Assembly (NCBI GenBank): GCA_016165875.1
Contig: JABBOT010000010.1
Coordinates: 15,649,357 to 15,713,356, forward strand
Source of the DNA: Acanthopleura granulata
Lineage: Eukaryota; Mollusca; Polyplacophora; Chitonida; Chitonidae
Length of the DNA: 64,000 nt
Direction: 5' to 3'
A program made the position numbers and the translations under genes. Positions 1 through 13,200 of this stretch are shown in pieces. Numbering within the stretch: the stretch's first letter is position 1; every line of letters begins with the position of its first letter. Under the pieces are notes generated by a model, which was not told the origin of the DNA, did not search any database, and worked only from the letters and a program-made list of their open reading frames with translations.

Positions 1-303
1 GAGCAAGAAATGAGTGTGTGGTAATTCAAATCTGAATTGTAAATAGATTATTATTTTATTTCATTTATTTATTCAACATAAGCCATAACATGCATGGAAT
101 GCCTGACAACACTGGTCATAACTGCGCTGCTGCAGGAGATAAATATGTCCTGAAACTCTGACACACAGTAGTAATAATTGGAGAACAATTCACAGAGGGG
201 TTATTGTAATGTATTACAAAAACCTGCAGTTTCACTTTACTAATGCAATTAAAAATCCTTCCGTCACTAATGACAAGTGACATATACAAAAAGCCGTCAT
301 TTT

Positions 304-756
304 ATTACAATTTGCCTGGAATCGTCAGCGCAGTTTTTGATCAGGCAATTTATATAAATGTTACACAGTGCCAATCTCTTTTACGCCTTCTACCATGATA
401 AATTGTGTCTTTAGGAAGGCTGGGTTAATCGGTGTTATTCCAATAAGCTGACAATGCTCTTAAACACACTGGCCGGCGTGACCAAACTAGTGCAAATTTA
501 ATTACCCATTCGACACAAATATCCAATAAATGACACAACATCTTGATTTTTGTCATGGATTATAGCCACAGTTTAATCGTTAATTCACCATTCTGGTGAC
601 AAGATCCTCACAAGATCATATATTACAATTTGTCTGGAATCGTTAGCGCGGTTTTTGATCAGGCAATTTGTATAAATGTTACACAGTGCCGAACTCATTT
701 ACGTCTTTTTCCACGACAAATTGTATCTTTTGGAAAGCTGGATTAATCGGTGTTTA
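304..756. repeat. Diverged direct duplication, about 135 bp, period 319-320 bp
   Basis: The stretch beginning ATTACAATTTGCCTGG near 304 recurs near 624 as ATTACAATTTGTCTGG. It stays alignable for about 135 bp, through the shared words TTTTTGATCAGGCAATTT and ATGTTACACAGTGCC. The two copies differ at scattered positions, so the duplication is old. It may be a two-copy remnant of a tandem repeat or two insertions of an unrecognised element. Confidence 0.6.
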
Positions 757-1929
757 ACACACATTGCATATACACTAAATATTTATCTATTCCCTCTCGT
801 TTATATAGCCAGATTTCATAATATTAGTTATACGTTGTCAAACATGCAGGATATTAAAATAAAACGATGGAACGGTGAGCCTTGGGCTATAGAAGCTAAC
901 AGCACACGGACATTAATTAGAAACTCGGCACCTATATTGAAAATTGCGCTGATATTAGAGATAAGATTGTCATCGACTATGTTACTCTCTCCATAAATCC
1001 ATTTGTGTTCTGTACAAATGCAGTGACTTTACATTTGCACAATGCAGCTTAAATGAGGCAAAAATTTTTTACGAAAACATATGTTGAGGTTTCGGTTATT
1101 GTTGGTAAATGATCCGCAAAAGGCAAATTAGTAAGTTTTGTAGAAACCAGCTACTCTAATTTAATGCTTGTATATAGCAGCTAAGTGCTTGAGCAGCTGG
1201 ACACGATTTAGATCACGGCTACTTATACTGGAAGGTTTCTGTATGTATATCTATACATATGTTTTATCTTATACACTGCTGTTAACGTCACTGCATTTTT
1301 TCTACATGGGCGGTGTAAGTTACTATTATTTAAACATTAGCATGAACAGTTAGAATAAAACCGGTTTTCACGGAATATGCACGTGACCATTTGTCAGCCA
1401 TCGCACTGAGGCTCGCCGCTGCTCTGGCTTTTACTCTCCCAGCGGAGGTCTTCGGTATTCTGTAGAGTCACCCGGATTTCGTAGGGTATATTTACCCAAG
1501 GGATTAGTATATTTAAATATTCCCTTTCAGCAATCTGTCAAATCATTTGTACTTGCTACCAAAACTGTCCTTCTTCACTGACGCATAGATCTACATATCG
1601 ATATGCTTGACTGCCATATTACTGTGAAGAAAATGGAATCAGAAAGCTTTTCCCAGTTCCAAACGTTAAACTTCAAAAACTTATTTTCAAGACGAAGGCT
1701 TCATTGCCTCGGCTAACGTCATGTTTATTCAAAAAGACGCGTCGTGCTGGACAATGGGCTTGGAGAGTCCACGCAGTAAGAACGTCCGCACTAATCTCTC
1801 CACAAACAGACTACACTGCTTAATTATAACAGAATTGCTCAACACTGAACTCTCCAACCACACTGTTATGAGATCATGCAGATACATGAGCTGAAATAAA
1901 TTTTCATTTATGAACGTGATACAAAAGCT

Positions 1930-2045
1930 TGAATGAATGATTATGGCTTAACGCCGCGTCGGTAGTATCTCAGCCAAATAGTGGTGAATGAGTGAATGAT
2001 TGTGGCTTAACGCCGCGTCGGCAGTATCTCAGCCAAATTGTGGCT
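1930..2045 (-). repeat. Two tandem copies of a ~55-bp SINE-tail element (type 3)
   Basis: Two adjacent copies share GGCTTAACGCCGCGTCGG followed by AGTATCTCAGCCAAAT. Each copy begins with a GAATGA-rich run. The same element occurs as a clean insertion with a target-site duplication at 58176-58235. Read on the minus strand it looks like a SINE 3' end, with a GGCGTTAAGCC core and an (ATTC)n tail. The identification as a 5'-truncated SINE end is inference. Confidence 0.6.
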
Positions 2046-2275
2046 ACAGTTAAAAGGCCGTTGAACATGTGAATGTGTAGAGCTTGTGTTGATACATCTC
2101 ACGGGCTCACTGGTAGAGTTGAATGTAGGCGACAGGTTAAAAGAAACTGATAATTGTAAAGGTGTAGTTAAACCAGTAAAATTGCGGTGCCAATTTTTTA
2201 CACGAAATCATTGGCTTAGACCAGTTGATTAATCTACATGTAAAACAAATTATCACGTGCAATGCACGCTGTGCA

Positions 2276-2455
2276 TTTATTTATTTAATTATTTTCTTGG
2301 CGTTTCATTCAAGAAAAATTTATTTACACGACGGCTGCCAGTGTTAGGGCACGACCACCTTCAGACGTTCCCATGAAAGACCTGCTTAAGCTGGGCTTGA
2401 ACTCACACAGCGATCGCATGGTTGAGAAGAATCTGGGTCATTACGCTGCCCCAGC
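2276..2455 (-). repeat. SINE type 1 remnant, reverse orientation
   Basis: The copy starts at the left with the TATTTATTTAATTA tail. It continues through a TTCAAGAA...TTTACACGACGG segment and ends with a reversed B-box region (GGGCTTGAACTCACA) and the reversed tRNA head (GGGTCATTACGCTGC). The middle of the element is missing compared with full copies such as 22389-22654. Confidence 0.65.
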
Positions 2456-4255
2456 CCCTTCCCCCCCCCCCAAGGTTCCAATTATCATAGCAAGATATGA
2501 AATGCAAGTCATTTTTGACAATATCTTTCGGTATCTTTAAAGCGAGATGACTATTTGTGAAGTCTTGTTTTCAGACTCAAGTGCCAGTGGTCTGGTTTTT
2601 GCAGAAGGTATGATACCTTTTCACAAATAATCACACTGTTAATGTCGGACAGCTCAAATGTTTAAAATAACAATATTGGCCACACTCTATCACCTCATGT
2701 ATTGTTATAACGCACACAAGTGCCTTTCCAAACGAAGCAATTATAACTATAAGAGTTAAGAATAAAACTTACAAGGGGTCGTTTTCCAGCCTTCACGTAT
2801 GACCATTTGACAATTACCACACTGTCGTCGCTGGTCTGTCTTTCTCTATATTGTAGTGTTTAATATTTTATGCCAGCCACACGTAAATATTCTAAATAGT
2901 AAACGATGATACAGTTGACTACGATGATACAGTTGACTACAATATCACTGATAACAAAATCATTGTTATCACGTGGGCCTAAAAATAAATATCAATATTA
3001 AATCACTAATTTGACTTCAATATGAGAGCTGAAAAATATTAATTTTTCTACGAAACTGATGCCTGCATGTACAGTGAAGGTTTGTGGGTCTTTCGGAAAG
3101 TGTGCTCCGTATAATTTTTATCCAGATTTGGCGATACTCATTACCTGTGAAACGCTCAACTTTGGTCTTTACCAGATTCTTTACAATGATCATCGATTAT
3201 AAGTCACTCCAGTTTGGTCAATCCAGCATATTTTAACTAACACATTGTATTAGAAAAGATCAGTGCAGAGATGGAAAAATACAACCAACAGATACAAAAT
3301 GTATACCCATTTTGTCTCCAGAAGGTGGCATGTGGCGAATTCATAATACTTAAGAACTGGTTGTACATACATGTAGTTACCTCCCTTGAGCGCACATTCC
3401 GCTTTACGCTTAACAGTTCAGTTTGAAAGCTCTCGGTGTATCACCTCCGCCAAGGAGATTATCATTATTAGTCTTCCTGAAATTTGAAATGCTGCTTTTC
3501 TCTACATGAATCCGCCATTATTTCATTTATAACTGCTGCTCAACATAGCCATATCTTGGATTTCAATATTTTTTTTCTAATTCATAAAATGTTCAACAAC
3601 ATAAACTTGTATTCGTAACCAACCATCCAGCCTCGGATAACGTAATACTGATTCAAAAATAAATGACGTGTTGGATCGCCTGAGATGAGCATATTACTAA
3701 CATGGTAGAAAACTTCGAATCCTACAAAAATAACACCCACCAAAAATGTGACAGAGCCATTCCAGAAAATTCTCCAAAATTAGAGATAAAAAATAGATGG
3801 AACTATATAAGTTTCGAAACATGAATCCTCACTGGTTGTATGCTGCAGATACCGAGCCATACTATGTACTAAATGCGAACTGTCAGGCAGGCGACTTTCA
3901 GTCAACATAACGTAAGGCTGATATTTGTTAGTTGATATCCATGACCTAGACATCAGAGCATTCTTTGTGGACTTTAAACTGTAACAAGACTCGGTTATAT
4001 CATTCACAAGGTAATGTAGGGCAGACTGCCTGTATGCTATTAACTTAGAATCTGTCGATTTACATTTGTGTTGGCCTAGCCTTCCGTGTTACGTGAACTG
4101 AGGGTCGAGGTAAATGGGGTAGCCTAACAGCCAGACCAATTTCTCACAGGTCAACGCGCGAATGAAGTTGCCTTGAGTACGTTTGCCTGCAACGAGAAGT
4201 TACCGACTCTACCGTACAAAACAACAGGCGCCAAGAGGAAAGGCTTCTGTACGAC

Positions 4256-7200
4256 ATGACAACGCGGATGGTTCGACACGTTACACAGCTCTTCAGGCCG
4301 TGTGTGCACCGAAGTTATGGCCGGGTATTTCGACGCCCCTTTTCTGTGGGACCAGGAAGTAGACCAGCCAATCTGATAGGGACCGACAATGTTGTACACA
4401 GCCCCTGGCCTTCTGTATCTTGCCCTCATGTCTCTCTCGGGGAACATATCATGGGGAAACTGGAAGAGCATGGGAACCTGGAGGCTCTTGTATGTTATAT
4501 ATAGGCTGGTATTTTATGTTAAATAGGCTTGTAATACCCTTATATCGATTTGTATTGTACGTTATGTAGGTTTGTAAAATATGTTATATACACTGTATGT
4601 TTGTATTACACAAGGCTGCCGAGGATGTTAGGGCGCTTATGCAGCGTAATGAACCAGGAGTCCCTCACCAGTGCGATCGTTGTGAGTTCGGTATGGACTC
4701 GCCCTGCCACAAGAAGACACAGGAAATACATACGTTCTAAGGACTCCTCGTCTTCATACGACTGAAAATGTGTTGCGTACGATGCATGAATACATCATAC
4801 AACCTGTACTGTAATGCTGTTTCAGAAGGTATTGCCAACTGCTGTAATATTATACCGGTATTCGAAAGTGACATGTTATTCAGCCTGCAAGCCTCCATAA
4901 ACTGTCCAATTATTTCTTAATATTTGCATGTCTGGATTTTGTCATGATTACACCATTGCTCTATAATTGTCCTACAAAAATATATTTTCGGAATAGACAA
5001 CAGAGTTTTATCTTAAGTCATAAAATAAACAACGATTAGTTGGTGGCCATTCGAAATTTACCATGAAAAGATACAAAAGATACAAACCAAATGAGATATG
5101 TCGAAAGTGCATGCCTGCCTCATGTAAACAGGAAATAATAGCACATTTGTCAAAAACAGCTTTCTTTATGACATATGTTAATTGTACAGACCACATATGC
5201 AGCAAAGTATAGTTTCAAGGTGCTACAAGGTTCTGTTCGGTAATTTGACCAAGGAAAATAAGAAAATATGCAGCATGTGAGAAGATATGACCGGCTGTGT
5301 ACGTTCTGTATATATATATATAAACTGGAGAAGTTTGCGAGATGCATGTCATAACTGCTGTCTGATATCCTTGTTATTTACAAACTGCATGTCTGTTGGG
5401 ATTTGTGTCGTGTATCGTTTCGTCACCCAATTGGTTGATTTCCAGTCGTTAAACTTTGTCCATGCAATAAGCTGAGGGAAGATTTGAGCGATTTCCCTCA
5501 AGCTTTGGCACCGGTATCATATTAGTGTAGATATGTATTCCCGGGTTTTACGTAGTACTCTGCAGTATTTCAGTCGTATTCCGACGAGGAGTCCTTAGAA
5601 TATATATATTGTGTCTTCCTACCGTGACAGGGCGAGTCCATGCCACAAAAATGCTACCGCCAACCCGAAGACACCAGACATGACACCCCACCCAGTCACA
5701 TTACACTGACACCGGGCCGACCAGTCCGGTTCGATCCTTGCTCCATCCTCTCAGTGCTGAGCGCTAAACTAGGCGGCAACAAGTTCCATTTTTAAAGTCA
5801 ATTTTAAAATCGCATCTGCCGACCTCGAGGCGGGAGCTCTTGCCACCAGGCCAGCGAGGCGGTTCACATTTTAGTGATAGGACTGTTCGGGTTGGTTTTC
5901 AAGTTACATGTGCGCATGCCGCAAAGGCCATTGCCCTGATTCCCCGGTCATTAAACCTTCTCCAAATAAAAACTTCATTAACTTTAATCGACAGCAGATA
6001 CGACCGATAAGAGGAGAACTGGGATATATTTTCAGTTATGTGCATAAATAAAATGATTTTGCCATCTTTTAATTTTTCTAGTTATGTTAGTCGCAACCAC
6101 ATTGTGGATACCATTTGTATTAAATTGTTGAGTACGACGTTAAGCCCAAGCATACCATATCTTGGATGACAATATTGGCTTTTCAAGGTGTGCACATCTT
6201 GTACATCAGTAAAAGGATTAAAAAACAGAATAGTTAAAATGACATTTCAGGATTTTCGTTAGCCATCGTTGAAACTCTTTTTAGAGCTCCACTTTCTTCT
6301 TAAATAATGGGCATCTACTCCGACTATCGTTCATGATTCGAAATTCCCCTAAATTCAACTCTTAATGTGTACTGGCATTGTCTGACAATATCTTTTTTCC
6401 AGGTGGACATCCCTACCGGAAGGCGCATGTCGTTTACACAGCTCCGCGACGTCGTCATTCGGGTGACCAGCGCCCTCTGCAAACTGGGGATCAAGAAAGG
6501 CGACGTTGTCTTGCTGTGTTCTCCTAACTGCTTGGAATTTGTTGTGTTGGTTATTGCTGTTCTAAATCTAGGCGCAGTTCTCTCCCCTGTCAACCCAGCT
6601 TCCACTGAGGGTAAGAACACTGCATTTTACTTCTAGCGGCAAACCACAATTAATTTCCCATTTACTTATATGTTAACGTTTGGCCTCACAGCACTGTCCG
6701 TAAATCTGCAAGCCCCTCAGGGCCCCGTAGCCCTTGTCTTGCAGAGATAACTCCATTCAAATTCCCCATAGGGCATGACCGATGAAATTTTTCGCAAATT
6801 TGACAAACAGCTGACAGGAGTCAAGCCCGCCTAGTGACAAATCACTGAGCCCTGATTTATCACTGCTTTTGCCTTGTGTGCATCCGCCTCTAATTTCCTG
6901 AAAAACACACAAATGCATACCAAGTATGAAACATTGAAGGTTCTTGAAAATGACACCACCCATCAAGCAGAAAAAATAAAAAAGGGCAGCCCAGGGAAGC
7001 AAAAGAAAATATCTCAAAAAATAGAAAAGATCTAGCTTCGTCCCTCCCGACCTGGAAGTATTAATTGTGGTGTACCGCCTTCTAATCCCACTTGAGTCGT
7101 GTATTTTTTCTGTATTATAGACCACTGCAGTCAAGATTTGATCTGTAATTGTAATCTGCCTCTCAATAGCATTTGAAATACGGGTCGGAATTATACCGTA

Positions 7201-10200
7201 ATTGTAGTTTTATGGGAAACGAACTGTTTAAATTCCAGGGAACCCTATACATAGAGACAGACAGAGTCGATTTAGAGTTTCACCCACTGCCCTAAAGCTG
7301 TTAGGTTACTGTTAGTCAAATGATCATTAGTCATGTTTGTGTTTGGTCACGCTGTTCCCGGCTACATCTCATTACTTAGGCTTTTTTTTCACTACATTCA
7401 TGCCAAAGATGTGAGTTTTAACACTAAGCGATATTTTCCTTACCCTGAAATACAATTTTAACTACACCAGCTTACTTATATTATTTAAACACCAGATGAC
7501 CTAAGATCAGAATGCGGAAGAGTGCTTATGGGAATATCCACACGTCAGCAGGACGTCAATAATATTTAAACGTGGCATTCGCCAGATTGGTGACACTGTC
7601 AAGCAAAACTGGAATGTATAGCATCAGTTTTCTTCTTCTTCTTGTAGATGATTTGCGTCGACAGTTGGAGTTGTCTGGGCCGTCATGCGTTGTCGGAGGG
7701 CAGGGCCTTACTGCCAGCATAGACGCGGCATGTAAAGACAACACTGCAGTGAAGGTTTGTTCAATGGTGTTTAAGCAAGCCTATAACAGTTAATGTATAT
7801 GTTACTACGAGGTTTTCCACGAATGTCCTCTTGAAAGCAATTATATATATTCTCATTTACAATCATATTTCCATGGAGACAGAGTGCCATCTGACCATAA
7901 AAGACAGACTGATATAGTACCAGTAGGCCATAAAAGGGTCAAGGATCAAGCTGGGAGTAGCTTAGGTGCTTTTTCCTTCCAGAAATTCACGCAACTCGTA
8001 CATTTTGTAAGTTTTAATTAAGGGCGGATTAGAATTTTGGTGGGAGAATGAAAGTAAAACTTGGGAATATGATTTCGTTGACCATTACTTAAGCACACAT
8101 GCCAGCACCTTCGCTCAAATTTGGAACAGCTGTCATCTTCTGTGCATTTTCTGAAACATTACGTCTTTAAGAGTTTACCTTCAGTTGCTCATTTATTTAT
8201 TTGATTGGTATTTTACGCCGTATTCAAGAATATGTCACTTATAAGAGGACGACCAGCCCGGGGAAAATGTACGACCATCCGCAGGTTTCTTTTTGCTAAT
8301 TAGTTATCGTCCCTGAACCCAATGCGCCCTATGTCTGCCGATATGACAATATCGCCTTCCATTTCCAGACGAAGATTGTGTTTGGCTCGGCCGATGGTTG
8401 GGCTCCCTTCTCGGTGCTAATGGAGGATGACGGTCGTTCTTACTCCAGTCCCGAACCTGTCGACCCATTCAAACATCTGGCACTGCTTCCCTTCTCCAGC
8501 GGCACCACAGGCCTGCCTAAAGGCGTCATGCTCACTCACCATAACATTCTCGTCAACATAATACAGTTTAGGTTGAGAACTTTACTTCGAGGCCCAATGT
8601 TTGATTACAGATTAGGCTATCGCACCGTATAGTTTTTAATTTAATAACTGGGCATATACTCAGTGTATGGGTGGTGCGTGGGAAGGTCCGCCAGCAACTT
8701 GCGGATGGTCGTGGTTCTGATCGGTTTCCTTCCACCATAATGCTGCCCCCCCCCCCCCGCCATATAAGTGAAATATTCTTGAGTACGGCGTAAAACAGCA
8801 AACAAATAAATAAACTTACTCTATGGAAAGACAAACACTTACTTGTTGACACCAGATGCTGAGATTAACGTCATTGCCGAATGAGTTTATTTTATGATTG
8901 CTAAAAACTATCCCACTATGAACTAAGGAAGGTAGTTTTAACGAGTTTTCTTTTGCAGTGAACCGTTTTGTTCATACATGGAAGCGCAACAACCCTGGTT
9001 ATGTTGACGAAATGACGAAAGACGTTTGCTTTCGGATTCATTTTATATTTACCGTTAAAATGTAATTTTGGTGACATCATTTCTACCTCAAGCTCCATGT
9101 TTGCGCTCAAAGGTTGTTGCTCCTGTGTCACTTAAAACGTGGTGTTCATGTCGGCGCGTGCAATGGAGTAAGTTCTAACAAATCATTTGGGTGACGTTTT
9201 TCAGACAATCATTTCCAACACATGCCGGCGAGGACCGAGTTTTAGCATATCTCCCGTTTTACCATGGTTACGGCCTGAATATCAAGGTTCTAAATTGTGT
9301 TCAAGGAGGTTTGTCTATGACCATCGTGCCCAGGTTTGACGAATTCTTCCTGCAGACGTTGTCTCAAGAAAGGGTAAATATATTCCCCATATAATTATTC
9401 TTTTTTTATTGTTTGGTTAAAGGCCACTTCAACCACACGTAAACCGCGGAAAGCGCATTCAGGCTCCCTTTATTCCCTGTGTACACTTAGTTCATGTAAA
9501 TTAAAACATAAACTATAATGTGAACGTAGGTCTCCGTGGCCGACGAGTTAACGCGCTAATGCAGCGTTATGACCCAAACGCCTGTCATCCATGCGATCGC
9601 TGTAAGTTCTAGCCTAGCTCATGCTAGCTTCCTCTCCGGTAGCACATGGGAAGATCTGCCGGCAATTTGCAGAGTGTCGTGGCTTTCTCCCGTGATCTGC
9701 CTGGTTTCCTCCCGCCATTATGCTGACCACGCTGGTATAATTGAAATATTCTTGGGTACCGCTTAAAACACCAATCAAATAAATAAATAAACAAATATAG
9801 CGTGACAAAATTCAAATAATGACGTAGAGCAGCCGTCAACATATTGTTCTATATTACCGTTGTATATTATACCCATTATGCGGGGCATGTGTGCTTCATT
9901 TTAAAAATGTACGATTTGTTTTTTATAGTTTTCATATTTTATAGTTCCTCTTAATAAATTTTTAAAAGTAATGAGAATGAAGACAACATAATCATGTTTT
10001 AGAGGAAACATTTTTTGCATCACAGATAATGCGCTGAATGCCTGTCAGCTGTCCCCGGGGTTTGTTTTCTAATAAATTTCCACATAAACATGTAGCATTT
10101 CACCATTGTTTCAGATCACAATACTGCACTTGGTGCCCCCAGTTTGTGTGTTCATGCTAAAAAACCCTGAAATCGACAAATACGACCTATCGGCTGCAAG

Positions 10201-13200
10201 GGTTGCTCTTTGTGGGGCTGCGCCCATCGGAGGCGATCAGGTAGCGGAGTTCAGGGAGAAGACGGGCATTGAAGACTTCTTCCAAGGTTCGTTAAATTCA
10301 TATTTCAGTGCACGACAAAACCAAGTCTGACTGCCTTTAATATCGCAAAGTCCCACACGATCCCGGGTTACATGCACTGACGACCGTCCAGCGGCTTGTC
10401 TGATAAACTAATAGGGTAACGAACAACGTACAACAACCACGCTTGTCCTTTCTGCTGACCACTTTATCCGCCTCCAAAGGTTGTCCATTATCGACAAGGC
10501 ACATAAGCTATATTTTCCTGATAAACAAAGTCACAAGTAGATATATGACTATGCGTTGTTTTATTCTGATTTTATTTTCACTTTTAGTTGAACAGACTAT
10601 CCTGTCTCTGCACCACCTAGTCGACAGGAAACGGTGGATATTGGGTAACTCTGGGACACTGTCAGACGAGTCGCCTATTTATTTTATGGGTCTGTTGGTG
10701 AGAATCGCCAGGCGCCCATATTAAAGGCATGAGAAAATGTGGAGAAATTTCCGAAAGAAGTTTCATCGAAGTACACAGTGTCAGTGCGTTTAACGAAATA
10801 GACCGTGTGTTATGGTCAAATATTAGCTTCCTTTGTTTATTTCTACTTCCTTGTATTGTTGGGATGTATATGCAATGATCATGCATGCAGTAAAACGTTT
10901 AGTTATGTCTGGAGTAGTGCTTTTATTTATTATCAGTTGTATGTCCAGAAAGGCCATCGAATGCCCTTGCACTGTTGTGAGGCTGGTAAAGGCAAATGCC
11001 ACATACCAGTCGGTACTTTGCTGCCCGTGGTAGCGTAATAAAAACCAGAATAGAGAGGGTGCTAATGGATCTAGATGAACGAAGAGTGTTACTTTATAAT
11101 TCTGACATTCATGGCAACCAGAGTCCATCACCTGTCCTCAAGAAAATTGGCCACAGATCTCGAACTCGAAGTCGATGGAACTGCTTGCGATGAGGTCCGT
11201 GCCTTTGACCTTGAACCATTGGGTTACTGCCCAAGAATATCGGAAAGGTACCTTGCTTGTCACATTTACAACCCGTGCAAATTTCCAGACAATGTACAAG
11301 TCACACAGGAAGTGTTGCTCGCCGTTGGAAAACACGCAATTTTTTTTTTAAAATTAGATTACTAGTATGTTCCAATTATTTATAGGCTGGCGGCTTTATG
11401 AGCTGAGGTACATTTGATCATAAATACTGTTGCGTGAATGAAAAAGTAACTGCGTGGTAGAGCGAGTGGAAAATATAACCGGTGTCGTTAATCTTGAAGT
11501 AATATAACATTAATAGTAGGCCTGCACTTTACACTATAGCTCTGTTATAATATTCCCGACCGGTCTTGATATGGTCTTAGCGAAGTCAACGTTTGCTCCG
11601 GAAACTTATTTTACGTTACAAAGAGCAACATGGCCCGTACGAAATTTTCACCTCTGTTTGTTGATTCATTCACCGATGTTGTTTTTTTTGCTTGGTCTCA
11701 TCGCTAGAAGACACTCAGAAGTTGTGTCATTTTGGGTGGAAAGGGCTTAAGTCAAATTGTAAGCCTCTGTAATCACCCAGTAAGGAAAACACTTTTTAGA
11801 AACGGTAACATGCTTTGCAGTCTACCCACTCTCCTATCGCCATGCCCCTGTGTATCCTCTATAGGCTGCGTCGCTGCCTTGCTACGTCGTTACCTCGCCC
11901 TCTTTACAGAGGCCGAGACATCAAGGCAGCGAGGTATTAAACCAGCGAGGTAGCGAGGTGGATGATCTCGCTGAATCGCTACCTCGTTTCGCTATCTCGC
12001 TGCCTGGCTGCCTGGCTGCCTCAATGCCTCGCTTCGCTAACTCCCTGCTTTGCTCTCTGTCAGAGAGGTCGAGGTGGAGAGGTAGCGAGATGTCCACTAT
12101 CGGGGATGTCCTCTATCGGTTTCCAGACACAGGGGCGAACTTGAACACTACAGCTAACAGTATACGGCCAATACGGTTTGCAAGCCTGTAAACTACGATT
12201 GTAATTAATTGTAATTGTAGCTACGATCATTTCGTGCAACATCGACATGTATTGTACTCGCGCTATCACATTATATTTCAAAAAAAAAAAAAAAAAAAAA
12301 AACCAAGCTGTGCAATGGGTCTATTGCTCTTCTTCTAATTTTATTCTTCTTGTAACTAGTAACCAGTTGTCTTCCATTACAATTCGTTTGGCTTCTCCGC
12401 GCACAAAGGGTTATCCGTTATTGTGTAAGTAATGGGGCACCCGGCAGCAGTACTTTGCATCATTTCATGTCGATCTTTTCTTACCCGGCTCATGGCTATC
12501 TGTTCGGTTAGTTTGAGCACCAACTAGGTTCAAAATAGCTTCATTATTTGTACCCCAGCTGTGGGTAGCAATAGGTCAAGGCAACACATCACAATACATG
12601 TTTATTACAAATTTTTGTCAAGCTTGACTCACGTGTATTGGCAAGATGCTAGCTGGCGGCTTTGGATCCTTCGAATGTACCACCACTGCTTGTAGCTGGT
12701 GACGAGCATCAGCTCAATGTATTTTATCAACTGAAAACTGGCACCACTTGATTGTGGTTGAGGATTGTCAGCTGAGTTGAGACCTTGCACAGAATCACTC
12801 ATCTGTCTAACACCAATATTATGGAAATTTATTGTTATACACAAAACCCCATAGAAAACAACTGATCAACAAAGGTGGTACAGTCACGTGAAAAGCACGT
12901 GTATAGAAATTACTCTTAAATGGAATGAAACAAAATTTGAAAAAAGTAACAATTATTTCGCATGTTAAAATTACTAATTTGAATCAGACACCTGATTTGT
13001 GAGGGTGGGGAAGGAACATTTTCAAGAAGCATACAGGGCCTACATGTCCACTAAACCGAAAATCCAGCAACCTGCGGATGGTCTAGGGACAGAGCTTGAG
13101 AGAACTCCGGTCTCCTTCCACTAACAAGCTGGCTGCCGTCGAATAGGTGAAATATTCTTGAGTGCAAAGTAAAACACCAATGAAATAAATAAATAAATGA

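Larger units (their letters stand above)
1..4255. other. Spacer upstream of gene A
   Basis: I find no gene in this stretch. Open frames here (for example 676-996 and 3780-4007) have no recognisable protein motif and no exon partners. It holds a diverged direct duplication (about 304-438 and 624-756), a paired short repeat at 1930-2045, a reverse-strand SINE remnant at 2276-2455, a C tract near 2459-2471 and a short duplicated segment near 2905-2940. The gene A promoter should lie towards its right end, but I cannot point to a core promoter element. Confidence 0.6.

Noticed and set aside
4151..4471. Reverse-strand frame of 106 codons over gene A exon 1
   Set aside because: It is the antisense shadow of exon 1, whose plus-strand reading matches the paralogues in position, phase and following exon.
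12060..12281. Small frames around the CGCTACCTCG block
   Set aside because: They arise from low-complexity palindromic sequence and have repetitive composition.
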